Of a stretch of 64,000 bases of DNA, positions 1 through 12,895 are shown piece after piece; position 1 is the stretch's first letter, and each line of letters starts with the position of its first letter. The translations under genes and the position numbers were made by a program. The stretch spans positions 1 through 64,000 of the forward strand of contig JACEEZ010004901.1 of the NCBI GenBank assembly GCA_016584305.1. Reading direction: 5' to 3'. Source of the stretch: Chionoecetes opilio (lineage: Eukaryota; Arthropoda; Malacostraca; Decapoda; Majidae). A model generated the notes under the pieces. The model had not been told where the DNA came from. It ran no database searches and saw nothing but the letters and a program-made list of their open reading frames with translations.

Positions 1-360
1 CAAAACACAAAACACAAACAACACACACACACACACAACCCCACACACACCACCACACACACACACACACCAACCACACCACACCCACACAACCACCACA
101 CACACACACACACCCCAAAACCCACAAACACATACATGCATGCATGCATGATGATGCAGCATCGCGCATACATGCATACTACATACAACAACATACATAC
201 AAAATAATACTTTAAATACAACATAATACATACATAATACATACACAACACACACCACAAAACAAAACACACAAACACACAAAACCCACACAACAATACA
301 CACATAACACATACACACACACAACACACCAACAAACACACACAAACACAAAACCACACA
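1..360. repeat. CA-rich low-complexity tract
   Basis: Irregular runs of CA, CAA, CCA and ATACAT words with no stable period. No coding signal on either strand. The irregularity differs from the clean (CA)n tracts elsewhere in the window and could reflect either decay or poor base calling at a contig end. Confidence 0.7.
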
Positions 361-727
361 CTCCTCTTTAAACAAATTAAGGGTTGGCGGGTAGGGAGGG
401 GGGGGGCAGGAAACACTCGCCGATTCGGGGGAAAATTTCCTTGGCGACTTTATAGAATGGTTTTGAGCATATATGATATAGAGGATTAAATTTGTACAGA
501 AATGTCAAAACCACCGTATATACCCCTCTCCTGCCAGAGGACATTTTCGAAAATTAATGCCTCATAATAATATGCTCAAAAACCATCCCTATAACTGTCG
601 CATGGGAATTTCCCCGACGTCGGCGAGTTTTATTTTCGTGCCCTCCCCCCCCCTTTTGTTGAAAATAAAGAGGGTTTTGTTGTCTAGGACGCCGGACACC
701 CTTTTGGATAAAGTCAATATTAGTAAG
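361..727. other. Unassigned homopolymer-rich sequence
   Basis: Rich in C and T homopolymers. No recognisable gene or repeat apart from short overlapping frames without family resemblance. Confidence 0.4.
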
Positions 728-1405
728 TTTCCCCCAGTAAGCAAGACGCAGAGAGTCAAAACTTTTTATTGAACAAAGGTTTCGCCCGGGAAAAAACATC
801 AAAACAGAAAAAACAAGATACTTTCACAAACCTATTTCAATTAAATACATAAAAGCAAAAAACTACAAACTAAAATACAAGTATATAAATCAATACCAAT
901 AATCCCCCACTAATAACAGCGCCCCACCCTCACTAAGTTTCCATTTTTTGCCGGGTTTTTCCCCGCGGGAGTGATGAGGCTCGTTGACACACACAAAGGC
1001 TGACAGCCACCCCCCAAATTTCCTAGAAAAAAATTTCCCTAAAACTAAAGCAAACTTTTTAAATGCAAGTATATCACTAAAATAAACACCCTAGGTCGGG
1101 CCGCCATTTATCGATTCACATCAAAAAAATCCGTATATGAACCTTAAAGTAGTTTTCACAAATATACAATACACAAAATAAAATAAATACTTACACAAGC
1201 CCCACTAAAAACAGCGCACCCCCCAGTCACTAAGCCCCCTTTTGCTGTTCCCCCCCGGGAGTGAGAGGGTTTGTAGATAAACACCCCTTGACATAAACAA
1301 AGGTGGGGTGGCGACAGCCACACCCAAAATTTCCCTAGTTATACAAGTTTAAAACAAGACACGCTTATAACAAAAATTTAACCTTTACCATAATAGCAAT
1401 AATCT
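728..1405. repeat. 680 bp direct repeat, copy A
   Basis: Matches 6648-7335 in the same orientation over the whole length, starting at the shared word TTTCCCCCAGTAAGCAAG. Each copy contains an internal tandem duplication of roughly 290 bp (about 900 and about 1200 here) built on a motif like CACTAAAAACAGCGC followed by a CACACAAAGG-type segment. On the minus strand the left edge reads TTCAATAAAAAG, like a polyadenylation signal. The pair could be LTRs, a segmental duplication or two insertions of one repeat; no PBS or polypurine tract was identified. Confidence 0.6.
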
Positions 1406-4400
1406 TTTTTACATTGAAAAAAAAATGATAAACCAACCCATTTTACAATACACTCCCCCCACCAAATATGCCCATCCCTCATCATTTTTAAAATTTTGTT
1501 ATCTACAGGCAAAATCAAAACCAAACGTGCACAGATCGTTTACCAAAATGTATTTTGCCCATCGTATTTTTTACCTGGTTTCTGAGTTTTATAACGCACG
1601 AAACCTTCTTATTTTCCCACACTACCGGGTTCAGCCGAACTATTCTCCCATTTTCCAGCCCCCCTTTACTGTATATTTTTTGTACTAAAACAATAACCCC
1701 TGGCTGAGTTTTCCTCCACTGTGCATTTTTTGCCTAAAACTAAGGGGGAAAAATAAATCCCGTTGCCATTTCTTAAAAAAAGAGGACAAAAATACGCTAA
1801 TGAAGTTCAACCTTTCTAGTGCCTGTGTACCCTTTCCACATACCCCCTGGAGCTTTTTTGCTGTTCTTCCCAAAAAGAGATATTGGGGGACAAATAATTC
1901 CCAGTCAAGGATTCCTGGTTTATCCCAATGGGTCTTTCATTTAAAGGTTACAACTTCAAATAAGGCGTTGGAGTTCCCCAAATGATAAAATGTTGTCTCT
2001 ATGGCTAAAACCTTTCCCCTTTTACCAATTTTTAAAAGGGGATTCACTACATCCTTTTTCCCAGGGGCATCTGAGACTGTTAAATGCCACCGCACCCCTT
2101 TCACAGCCCCAAATCTCGGAATCGGGACCGGCCCACCCCTTTTACCATAGTTTTAATCTTTTTTGGCGCCAAAAAACTGAGTCCCCCCAATCTAAGCACC
2201 ATCCCGGAAAACCCCTTATTGCTACGAATCTTCTAAAAGTTATTAAAAGTTTTCCGTATACCCTAGTCAGACTAGGAAAAAAAAAAACCGCCCTGCTAGC
2301 TAGACAGTTAAATAAACACCATACACCTTTAGTTTGCCGGCGTTTTACTGTGTCTTCCCCAAAAAAGGCAAATAAGTCTATAGCAATGCTGTTGAAGGGG
2401 GCCGCAGGTTGAACTCCATGGGAATTTGCCCCCAGGTTTGATTCCCAAAGTTTGTAAAGTTTTTACATGTACACATCTTTTTTTTAGATTTGTTTAACTT
2501 TCTTGCTTTTGGTCCCCAAAAATTGGTTGTAACTTACCAATGTAACTTCCACTCTGCGGATCTATACATGAATATGCTGGTTTATATAGTTTTGTAAATT
2601 ATGATTAGTAGGAAGGAGAAAAAATCACCCCTGGTTCCAGTTGTCTTTCAACAGGGCCTTTTCCTGACATACAATGAGCCCCTTTCATCCATTCCGGGCC
2701 CCAGGCGTTTCCCTATCTTCCAATCACAATATGATTTTGTACTTCTTAATAAACCCACTTCCGCTTCATTACAAATTTCTCCACCAGGTTTTTTGAATCC
2801 CCCTTTTCAAAGCCTTTCCGAAGGTGACAAATTCTAGCAATGGTTCTAATCAATCTATTGTAGCTACTAAAGGGCCCAAGTCAACCTTTTGAAAATTTGT
2901 CATGTCAGTATTTGTTTTTGTTTCAAAATTATTATGCCCTATCTATCGGGTAATCTTCCCACAGGTTTTTTGATGGGCCCAAAAATTCCAGTGGTAGAAA
3001 CAGTATTCGGGCCCCCCTTTTGCCACACAGAATATCCCAAAAGTATTAGGATGACACCCCCCAGTTGTCATGTCACCCGGATTACAGTTGGAGGGAACCC
3101 ACCAACATTCATTAGGACAGTCTTATTTTGGATTCGCTTTTTTGTGGCCAAAAAAGTTCCAAACAAAGTTTCCGTTGTATTGAGACCTGACAAAGATGAG
3201 TCTAAAATAGGAAAACCGAGTGAAATTTCCCCATTCTTTTCTTTTTCAATGAATTCTCGAAACCTACATGCAAGAACTGCGCCACAAATTTCTAGTTAGG
3301 TATAGGAGCTGTTATTGGAGCTATTCTATTTTTAGCGAAAGAGTCCAATGAAGCCTGTTATCCCGAAGCCCCCACCTGATAAAGACAAGTACTAAGTTGA
3401 CTAGGGATCGGAAAAACCCCAAAACCCAACATGGGGTCTCCCACAGCACATCCGGTTTACACATCATTAAATCCAAAGTGTTAAACAATACAACCCTTAA
3501 AAAGGATTTCCACTTTTATACATGCAGCAGGCAGGGGGTATCCAACCTAGTTTCTTTTCCTATTTTTTCTTCCAATTTTCATGGAGACACTAATTTCTGA
3601 TAAATATTTTGGATTGAACTATAAAGATTAAGCCCAAGTGGACATAGACGATGCCGTTTTGACTTAATCCCATTTTTTTCCAGTGATTTGGAAGACCATA
3701 TCTATGTCAGCCACTTCAATTTTTGGGCCCAATGTTATTTTTGATTTATTTAAAAATTTTTATTTTAACCTCAAAATTGAACTTTCCCTTTTTGGGTTTC
3801 CAATATAACCTAATTTTTTCCTTTCTTAGTGCCAAGAAATTGCCCTTTTCTTCATACTTCATTTCCGGACATTATCCAGTGTTTTATCTTAAATCCTCCA
3901 CATCAAGTTTCCTTTTAGTTTCTAAATTTATAGTTTTTTGCTTCAGAGTTGTGTTACGGGGGGGGGACGTAAGATGTCTTTTCATATGAATTTTTAAATT
4001 TATCTTTTTTGGCTCCCTGGAACCCCTTGAATTTTTCTGCCTGCGGCGTAGAGCCTCATGGCTTTTGCCCCACTAGGCTGCTCCAAAAGTCACAGTGTGA
4101 AAACATAAGGCGGGGTTTTCTATTAGTCCCCATATAGCCGACAAACCTAGCGTTGTCTGACTAACTCAAAAATTTCCCACAGTTTTATACATTTTAGCAA
4201 TGTCTCCAACAAAGCTCCCTTTTTTTGTCTAACCTAATAGATCCCAAAGCATATTTTTTAAATTGTCAGGCCCCTTTTGCCGTAATCATTTGAAATGGCC
4301 CCCGTAGTGATGAAGAGTTGAATACAATTCTCAGAGGAGACTTTAGGAGCCTGGCTTTAATACTTCATGGGAGGGTATAGGAATGGGCCGTGGATAACAT

Positions 4401-6647
4401 AACCTTTGGTTTTAAGCTTACGGCACTTTCCCGTTGACATACCTTCCCTTTTCTTGGTAAGCCTTTGAAATTTGAGCCAAGTTTCCAAAGTCTTTTTTTT
4501 TAGAATACAAGGGGCTATAGCCACAGACTGATTTTTTGGCAGACTACGGGGGCTTTTTTCCCGGGAATGTTGCAGTCCCAAGTTAGCCTCTTGATTATGA
4601 CTTTAAACCCGGTTAAAATTTAAATTTTTAAATTCCCTTTTTTCCCTAATGCTTATGAGTTTGCCCAACGGAAAAACCCCCAAATTACAATTTTCCACAT
4701 TTAGGATGAACAGTACCCAGATTGTCCACTGAAAGAAAGGGACCAATGTTTGGTCAAACCAAAACTTTTGGGCCCAAGGTTTTTTCATTAATTTAATCAC
4801 ATGTGATTGAAGAATGCGTACCTGGTATATGCTTATTTTTCTTTTTGTGCAGTTAATGAGGGGTGAGATCACGCAAACAATCCCCCCAAAAAATTTCTCA
4901 TTAAATGCAAGTTCCCCCTAGTCTGTCACAATGGTAGTAGGCCACAGTTATCTGATCCCAAATAAATATCACTTTACCAATTGGCCCTTTTTTTTTTCAT
5001 GGCTTAAAACTCCAAACAATTTTCAACCCTTTTCGGGGTTTTTTAGCTACTTCGCTGTTATTTTATTTAAAACCCACAGCAAGACCTCCCAAAGTTTACC
5101 TTTATCATCAATTGAGGAACCCCAATTTTTCCTTACTTAAATTTTTCAGAAAAATTTCCACTTTTTTCAAGCTAAATTAAGTCCTTTCCCCCCAAACCCC
5201 AAATTGCTTTGCCATCCCAGAGTTATCATGGCACATTAGAAACCCGGCCCAAAGTTTAAAGTTTTGGGTTTTTACTCCTAACTTTGCGTAAAGAAAAACC
5301 CCACATAGGAACAAAAATTATTTGGGCTTTTCCCGGGATACGTAGGGTAATTGCTTAATTGAACAATTAGCAATATAGGGATGTAATTCCCACAAACGCC
5401 CGTCGCCATCCCACTCACACATTCCTTTTTGGGCAGTTATTACTTAGTGTCCCATGTGTAAAAACAGAAACAGACATTATTCACACGAATCATTTTAAAT
5501 TATCCCGATTTTTAACCTAGAAAACCGACATTCGTAATTCAGAGTGTTGAATCAGGAAAACCCAAAATTTTTTTTCTGACCTGTACATGCCTTGTTCTAA
5601 ACCCCTTTTGAATTAGTTCCAACTCGTGGACTTTGGGCCGTCCTACCCCATTTGATATAAGATAGTCATATTTGAGTCATGTTAAACCCTAATGATGCAT
5701 TGTTTTGAGAGATTTCCGGGGTTTCGTGCAATTTTTAATCGCTGCAACTAACTCAGTTACTTCGGGGGGTTCCCACTACATAAAAATGAAATTGCCTTTG
5801 AAATCGGGTTTCCCCAAATCAGTCTCCAATACCAAAGACTCTCTTCTACGTAGTAAAAATTGAGAATTTCCCCAAATAATTTTTACGATCGTCAGACCGA
5901 GTTCATACCAATCACGCTTCTGAGTTTGAGTAATAATCTTTCCATTGTGTCACCATAGTGTAGTGTTCATTTTGAAGAAAGACCTCCTTTTCAAGTCTAA
6001 CCAACATCGTTCTACGTGTTCACCATATCAAAAAACTTTTAGGGCTTCCTTCCATATGGGTTTTAGCGATTTATCTCACTTTTGACTGATCGTTTTTCAC
6101 TGAATCACAAATTTTTTATCCCAAACGCTCAACCATGTCCTAAAAAAAATGTCCTCACACCCTTTACCCGGGTAGTGCATCACCAATCAAGCAAGTTTCG
6201 GTGATCTTACCATAAAATTTTTAGTACAAGTCTTTCAAAAACTTACGAAAAGAGGATAACTTGATATTCCACTGAAGTCGGAGGCCCGTGACTTTACTTT
6301 CACACGAGACCTTGTTTTTCCCGTTTTTCATTTTATATGTTTTAAACCCGCTTGAGTGTTTTTCGATTTAAACCCCTTTAAAATTGTAAATGTTTCTGCT
6401 CAGCTTTTCAAGTTCACTTTTAAGTCCCCTTTTTCCCCTTTTTGTCAACCTATACAAAATGGGCGTGCGACCCTTCAAAACCCCCCGAAAGCCTACAAAT
6501 CATCAAACTTTGGGTTTCAAAATTTCTTTCCCGGGGCGTCTGCCGCCCTGATTTTTCAAAAGCTTCACTTCCGGGAACTTGGATTTTTCCGTGGGTCGCT
6601 GTTGCTGACCCTCCCCGTTGCGGTAGTCGTGAGGGATGTTCGAAATG
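1406..6647. other. 5.2 kb interval without recognisable genes
   Basis: Lies between the two 680 bp direct repeats. Short open frames occur in several frames but none shows protease, reverse transcriptase, integrase or other family motifs. The text is unusually rich in runs of four or more C, A or T and poor in clean microsatellites, unlike the rest of the window. It could be a decayed retroelement interior or low-accuracy sequence. Confidence 0.4.
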
Positions 6648-7335
6648 TTTCCCCCAGTAAGCAAGAGCAGCATGATTCACAACGTTTTTTTGAACAAAGG
6701 TTTCGACCTGGAAAAACAATAGATCAACAGACTGAACAAGATAATTCACAATATATTTCAATAAATACATAATGATAAACTACAATACTAAAATAAAGGG
6801 ATATAAATAAAAACTAAATCAAGCCCACTAAAAACAGCGCCCACCCCAGTCACTAAATTTCCATGTTGCCCTGTTCCCCGCCTGGGAATGACTGATGGGG
6901 TCGCTTGACACACAAAAAGGTGAAACCACACCCACAATTCCCTAGAAAAAAATCCCAACTGAAGAACACATTTAAATAGCAAGTAATCCCTAAAATAAAC
7001 ACCCCAGTGTCAGGCCGCCAGTCTAACGACTTCACATCACAAATCCCTATATGAACATTAATAGTATGTATTCACAAATTACATACACAAATATAAAATC
7101 AATACTTTCATCAAGCCCCCCTAATAACAGGGACCACCCCAGACTAAGTTTTCCCGTTGCCGGGGTTCCCCGCTGGGGAGGACTGATGGTTGTAGAAAAC
7201 ACACCTTTACATAAAAAACAAGGTGGGTGGGCTGACAGCCACACCCCTTAAATTTCCCCCGTTAACAAGATTAAAAAAAGAAACCCCCTTATAACAACAA
7301 ATATACCCCTTATCCATTAGCAAAATCTATTTTTT
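6648..7335. repeat. 680 bp direct repeat, copy B
   Basis: Second copy of the repeat at 728-1405, offset by about 5,920 bp and in the same orientation. The same internal duplication is present (about 6820 and about 7110). Divergence between copies is mostly homopolymer length and small indels. Confidence 0.6.
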
Positions 7336-7868
7336 TATTTAATAATTAAAAAAGCATATAAAAACTCCTATTACAATACGTAATATTCCCCCAACATCCG
7401 TTTTTTTTGCCTTTGTTTGAAAAAGACTGCACCTCCAAAAAGACACTTTCCCACACGACACCGGGGTAACGGGTTTTACCCACCACAGGGGCCAAGGGAA
7501 GCGACGGAGAGAGCCGAAGACGCGCAGAAGGGAAAGCACTTTACCAAGACCGGGGAAAAAAGGGAAACTAACTAAACAAAAAACACACACACACGGTATA
7601 CACCCCCACCACCACCCCCACTAACACTAATAGACACAAAAGACTACCAAAAACACTTTTACATGCAGACTATAAGTAATACTACCCCATACCCTACTCT
7701 ACCAAAAATACTTCTTCATATATACTATTTTACTACTACTACTTTTTTTTTTTCTATAAAAGAACCCCAAACCCCATGTTTATTATGAAAAAATACGAGG
7801 GCCCACGAACGGAGGTCAGTAGCCCAAATCGGTCGTACTGACTGTGGCATCCAAAAAATACTAATTTT
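7336..7868. other. Unassigned AC/T-rich sequence
   Basis: A-, C- and T-rich sequence with (CACCAC) and (TAC) stretches and a T10 run near 7745. No gene seen. It lies just 3' of the minus-strand reverse transcriptase relic and may include its 3' untranslated part. Confidence 0.35.
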
Positions 7869-10420
7869 CTACAATTTTCTTCTACAATCCCCACTAGTCT
7901 CTACCCCATCACCCAATATGCCGCGCACCAAGTGGCCTGGAAAACCAGGCCCCCTATATCGGGTTTTGGGGGGGGGAATATCTGACCCCTGGCATAGGAG
8001 GGGAGACCCGAGCAGGGAGAAGGAGAGATGGCACCTCATCCAGGCGACAACGTGGCTCCTTGGCTGGTGCTTCTTTTCTGCCATTACATCTGCTAGTCTT
8101 GAATAGAAGCACTTGGCCTTGGGGCCCATTCCGCCGGACGTAGTAAAGACCAGGGGTGTGAAGCTGCCCTGATCAACATGTTGAATCCTATCCCCATACG
8201 CCCTGATTTTCTCTTGGTCATTCCTTTGGTGAGCGGCTTCCAGTGAGATCCCCCGATGGCAGGCGGCCATCGGATCGAAGATTCTGATGTCCATGAAGGC
8301 TCTCTGTCCTCTTGTCCAGAATCCACGAGCACTTACGTCCACCCGGGCCTCGTTGGCGATGTTGGCAGTCCTGTACTGCAATTGTTCGCCATCCAGGGGG
8401 AGAAGAGTTGGTTCGGTGGAGACGTCGCGGCACACCTCCCTGAGCATACTGGCCGTCACATCCCTCACCTCATCGTGGCTGATGCACACGAATCCCCCCC
8501 TTTTACACGTCATGGTGTGGTTGACGTTGTTTGGGGATCCACATACACAGGTTTTGGGAATTCCCTCCACTGGCCAGCCATACCTCAGAGCAACGGCATC
8601 TACGAATTCTTGTTTGTTGAGGCTGAAGCCTTTTGCTCTGATAGGCAAGCATGTTAGCCAGTTGGACGCTCCCGTTTCCTGTGCAGTGTGAATTTTCTTC
8701 ACGGTATCATCCAGCAGGGCGCCTTTTAGGCGTTCCAAGCTTTCCACTTGTGCACTTTGCCTGTCTCTAGAAATGGTTTTCTTTAATTCCAAGATCGCAT
8801 TCTGGTCTGTTTCACCATTTGCGTCTTGAGCTATGATTTTTTCGGTGAGGGAACTGGTGAGGTTGATGGAGTTTAGGTTTTCTTTATTGGCCAATCTCTC
8901 AGGGGATGTGATCCCCATCCCACCTAGTCTTGGTGGAAATGTCAGCAGCTCCCTCTCGTTATCCCCTATGATATGGGATCTCAGCAGCGCTGGTAGGAAG
9001 GTGTTCCTGATGGAGTCTTCCAGCGGTCTGAGGAGAAGGCTGATGCCTGGGATGGTGCGCTTGACGAAGCTCCATCGATGTTGTAGGCCATGCGTGAATG
9101 CTGAGTAAGCTGCGTGTGGTTCTGTCTTGGCCATGTCGGACAGGACGTCCACCTCTTTCACCCACTCCGACACTTTCTCCCCGACGTATTTCACCTTGAA
9201 CTCCTCTGTTCCAATCACTGCACCCAAGTGTCGCTGTCCGTCCTTTGTCACAATGACCCACTGCCATTGAAAAGTCGCACTCCATTGTCATAATGTTCGG
9301 GTTTGACAATAAGGACGGACTTGGTGGCGTTGGGTGTGTATCCTATAATAGGGCCGTTGTCATTCACAAGGGTCCACCACTTCTTTAAGTCTGTGATTTT
9401 CCAGCCCCTGTTAGGTCATCCGTGTATGCCACTTGCTTCAGCTGTGTTTTTGCATACGAAATCACATCTTGAAGCACTGATAGGCCAAGGGCGTACATTG
9501 CCATGGCCACTGGCCATGGCCATGGCCATGGCCACCTTGCGTTGTTCCCTCCATTGATTTCAAAACCTTAACACTACTATTATTACTACTAACACTTATG
9601 TACATGTCTGAAGGATCTCTGTATGTGTTTTCAACATATGTCGCAAGTGGGAGACACTTAATTCGAATATTGTGAAGCATTGTCTTTCTGTTTAAAGTGT
9701 TAAATGCATTTTTAGCGTCCACTAACAGCACCGCTTCACATTCTTCCTGGCCAAAGATCTCCCTCATGGCGTGGATGGCCGCTTTCCCCACCTGCCTGCT
9801 GTCCCGCACACATCTGTAGCTTCCCTGCCGCTCTTCTTTTTTTTTATTTCTTTTTTTATTTATTTACATCTATTACATAATATATATACATATACATATA
9901 CATATGCACATACATACACATACACATACATACACATAAAGCCAGTAATAAATGAGCGGGCATCAGCCCGCCGCTGTAGCCGCAGCTACAGTCAGGTCAC
10001 AGGTGGGCGGGGCGTGAGGTCACTCCCGCTCCTTAGTGTTCATCGGGGGGGTGGGGCGGCACGCGCCACCTCCAGCAGCAGGTGCAAATTTTTCTGAAAC
10101 TGCCATACGAGGGCGGCCGCGCTTTCTCTTCTTACATCCTCCTTGACCACCGCCATGATGCATTTCCCTATAATTTGGCGGAGGACTTCCCCAATGCCGA
10201 TAGGCCTGCATCCTGGCTTCTTGTCAAGGGGGATAAGTCGGCAAGCAGTCAGGGCGTCAACATGTCGACAATTGGCGGCGGCAAGTTTTCTCGCTAGTGC
10301 TGCTTTGGCGCTGCACAAGTCACCAGCGACACTGCCCCAGTGAGTGCTGCTCAGTAGGCGGCGCCACCCTCTTGCATCCCTGCCTGAGGGACCCCCGCTA
10401 CTGCTGCTGCTCCTCCTCCT
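7869..10420 (-). pseudogene. Decayed non-LTR reverse transcriptase
   Basis: Reads right to left as a multi-copy invertebrate reverse transcriptase. The 5' part (10453-10134) has the fingers motif CRPIGIGEVL. Next comes motif A, LLVDAKNAFNTLN (about 9730), then motif B, EGTTQGG (about 9540), and the catalytic box AYTDDLTGAG (about 9415; TDD replaces the usual ADD). A 460-codon C-terminal piece (9251-7869) carries a thumb-like region, a CxC...HxxxC zinc motif (about residue 240) and a conserved ARGFW / FMDIRIFDP segment reminiscent of a restriction-like endonuclease. The frame is broken at least near 9255, 9520 and 9800 and is split by a retroposon at 9839-10125. The 5' end stops in a (CTC)n tract. 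The family is clear to me from the motifs; the exact clade is not. Confidence 0.85.
9839..10125 (-). mobile_element. Short retroposon (SINE-like) inside the RT
   Basis: A 287 bp insertion interrupts the reverse transcriptase reading frame between DVRR and the following AAGKLQ codons. It is flanked by a perfect 8 bp direct repeat CTCTTCTT (9831-9838 and 10126-10133), and removing one copy restores codon continuity. Read on the minus strand it starts GC-rich, contains GCTCATTTATTACTGGC, then (TATG)n and an A-rich tail abutting the target duplication. This is standard target-primed integration. No clear pol III A/B boxes were identified, so SINE-like is an inference. Confidence 0.75.
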
Positions 10421-10448
10421 CCTCCTCCTACTCCTACTACTACTCTTC
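10390..10448. repeat. (CTC)n/(TAC)n microsatellite
   Basis: Trinucleotide tract CTGCTGCTCCTCCTC...TACTACTACT lying exactly between the 5' end of the minus-strand RT relic and the 5' truncated plus-strand LINE. Confidence 0.8.
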
Positions 10449-10454
10449 AACAAC

Positions 10455-11755
10455 TGATGCGTGCTTCCTTTTAAAAGAAACTATAAATCATAATATTTCA
10501 CTTAAAGATAAGGTCTATAGTCTTTTTATTGATTTTTCTAAGGCTTTTTGACAAAGTAAATCACTTTTTATTGGGCAAGATACTTTTAAAGAAAGGACTA
10601 CCACCTGATAGTGTGCATCTATTAGTGCACTGCTTAAGGCATCAAGCAGCGAGGATTGTTTGGGACGGAGATTATGGAAATTATTATAGGCTTGATAAAG
10701 GAGTAAGGCAAGGTGGTATTTTGTCACCTCTCTTATTCAAATTATACATAAATGAACTTATAACTAATATATCAAATATGGGCATTGGATGCTGTTTGGA
10801 ATTTATGCGTGTAAATATTATAGCTTATGCGGATGATATTGTTATTCTCTCAAATAACATGCATGATTTAGAGTTATTATACCAGAATATTGCCAATGCA
10901 GCTAAAAGAAAAAAATTGGAATTATTAAGGTAAAATCGAAATGTGTAATATTTGATAAAGGCAGATATCCAAATCATGATGATGTCATGAAACTATGTCA
11001 GGATGAATTTCAGATTGTAGATAATTATAAGTATCTTGGACATGTTTCAGAAAGAAATTTGTCGGACATTTTAGATGTTGAGCTGCGATTGCGCAAATTT
11101 TATTCACAATTTAATTATGTTTTTAGAAATTTTAAAAAGGTATCAATTAATACTCTTAAATTTTTGTTCAACTCTTACTGTCTCCCAGGATATGGCCTTC
11201 AATTGTGGGACTGTAAAGCAATATATAATAGGCAGATTTTTAAAACTTTTGAAGTTGCTTTTAATAATGCATTAAAAAGATTATGCGGTGCCGCTATCTC
11301 AACAAGCAGCCATTTGGTGGCTAATTCTCTTAATCAGTTCTTATTGAAACATCATCACTCCCTTTTACTTGCTAGATTATATTTTAGAATTTTAAACTCA
11401 CAAAATGTTATTTCTAAATGATCTCAGTTAGCTCTAAAATCAGGAATGTTTTTTAAATCAGTGGATTCTCATTTTAAGGAAAACTATGGCATCAGCCTAC
11501 ATGCTAATGACATAGGCATAGTAAAAGCTCGCATCACATGGGTACAAACTCATGAACCTCACACTGGTCGATGTCTCTTGTAATGAACATCGATTTTAAT
11601 GTTTATTTTGTACATTTATGCTTGAAAGTAGTTTTATCACTTTTATATTTTGTAATTTTTAGCCCACCTCATAGTGGAATGTAACTATGATATATATTTG
11701 CAAGAATATTTTGCTATGTATGTACATATACGAAATAAAACTGTTTGACTTGACT
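10455..11755 (+). pseudogene. 5'-truncated LINE, CR1/L2-like RT relic
   Basis: Starts in the palm domain. Motif A SLFIDFSKAF lies at about 10520-10551, followed by a one-base frameshift (extra T near 10548). Then RQGGILSPLLF (about 10705) and the catalytic box AYADDIVILS (about 10825). A second frameshift sits at about 10925. The thumb and C-terminal region (10987-11421) reads NYKYLGHVSE onward and meets an in-frame TGA at 11419. The frame continues after it to TAA at 11581. The 3' untranslated part ends GAAATAAAACTGTTTGACTTGAC and runs into a (GACTTC)n/(GACTAC)n tail, typical of LINEs that end in short repeats rather than poly(A). Clade assignment is tentative. Confidence 0.85.
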
Positions 11756-12160
11756 TCGACTTCGACTTCGACTTCGACTACTACGACTACTACGACTACT
11801 ACTACTACTATTACTACTACTACTACTACTACTACTACTACAACAACTACTACTTCTACTAGTACTACTACAACTAATAATAATAATGATAATAATAATA
11901 ATGAAATAACGATGATTATAATATATAACAAAATATTAATATAATAATAATGAATGAATAATAATAATAATAGTAATAATATTATTATTAATAATGCTGA
12001 TTTATTATTACAAATTTGATGATAATAATGATAATGAATTATGATAATAACAATAATAATTATTATTATTATAACAATATTAATTATCATCATTATAATA
12101 TTAATAATAATTATAATTATTAATAACAATATTAATAGCAATAACAATGATGATAACTCT
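11750..12160. repeat. (GACTTC)n, (TAC)n and (AAT)n tracts
   Basis: Compound microsatellite continuing from the LINE tail: GACTTC then GACTAC and TAC units to about 11875, then degenerate AAT/ATT repeats to about 12160. Apparent poly-Thr, poly-Ile or poly-Val frames across it are artefacts of the repeat. Confidence 0.9.
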
Positions 12161-12247
12161 TGCTGCTTCTACTTCCAACAACAATCACAACAAAATATGG
12201 CTGGCAGCGCTCCATCTACAAAATCTTCCAAACGGAAACACGTTGCG

Positions 12248-12314
12248 ACACACACACACACAAGAAGGCACACAAACACACACACACACACACACACACA
12301 TACGAAAACGTTAG

Positions 12315-12350
<36 letters not shown>
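12248..12350. repeat. (CA)n microsatellites
   Basis: Three CA blocks separated by short unique words. Confidence 0.95.
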
Positions 12351-12734
12351 CCAAGGCTCGTGCTACTTCCTGTGTGTTTATTCCCAACCCTCATTCTACT
12401 CTAGATCAACTTTTATCTTTCCTATTTGTTCGTCCTTCGTGTCAACTCTATCGTAACTCAAGCAACAGGATTTGCCTACTGTTACTCATACACACAGTTT
12501 TTCTATCCCCTTTTGTTCTAACTCCTTTACTTTTGGTTACTGCATCGTTCCCTAAGTGTTCTGTCCCCCCCCCCCCCCCCCTGACTCTTTGTACTACGTA
12601 CATGCAACAGGTTTCAAACATGATCCATATTTTAGATAGATTGACGCGTTCCATAAATCATCAAAAGAGAATGCCATTGACACAGGGCATAACAAAAAAA
12701 ACAATAAAAAACTGACATATCCTGGCGATTACTG
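12351..12734. other. Unassigned; contains a C16 run
   Basis: Nothing recognisable apart from a mononucleotide C tract at about 12566-12581. Confidence 0.4.
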
Positions 12735-12895
12735 TCCCCCTTGAACAAAGGGTTGGGGTGTGTGGTGTGTGAGGTCCCAGCATTACCCTAAAATCGGTCA
12801 TAATGAGCTTCAAGCTCGCTCCGGGAGGGTAAAACTGGCGATCTGGAGCCTGGTTCGCGTGGACAAGACCATGGGTGAATGACACACACACGGGA
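12735..12895 (+). mobile_element. SINE body, head missing
   Basis: Starts at ACTGTCCCCCTTGA and continues through GTGTGTGAGGTCCCAGCATT, GCTCCGGGAGGG and ACCATGGGTGAATGA, ending in ACAC. It matches the split SINE at 45604-45752 plus 49142-49262 but lacks the tRNA-like head. Confidence 0.75.

Noticed and set aside
1425..5140. Short frames in the left 7 kb as genes
   Set aside because: No motif, no splice context, and homopolymer-rich sequence makes chance frames likely.
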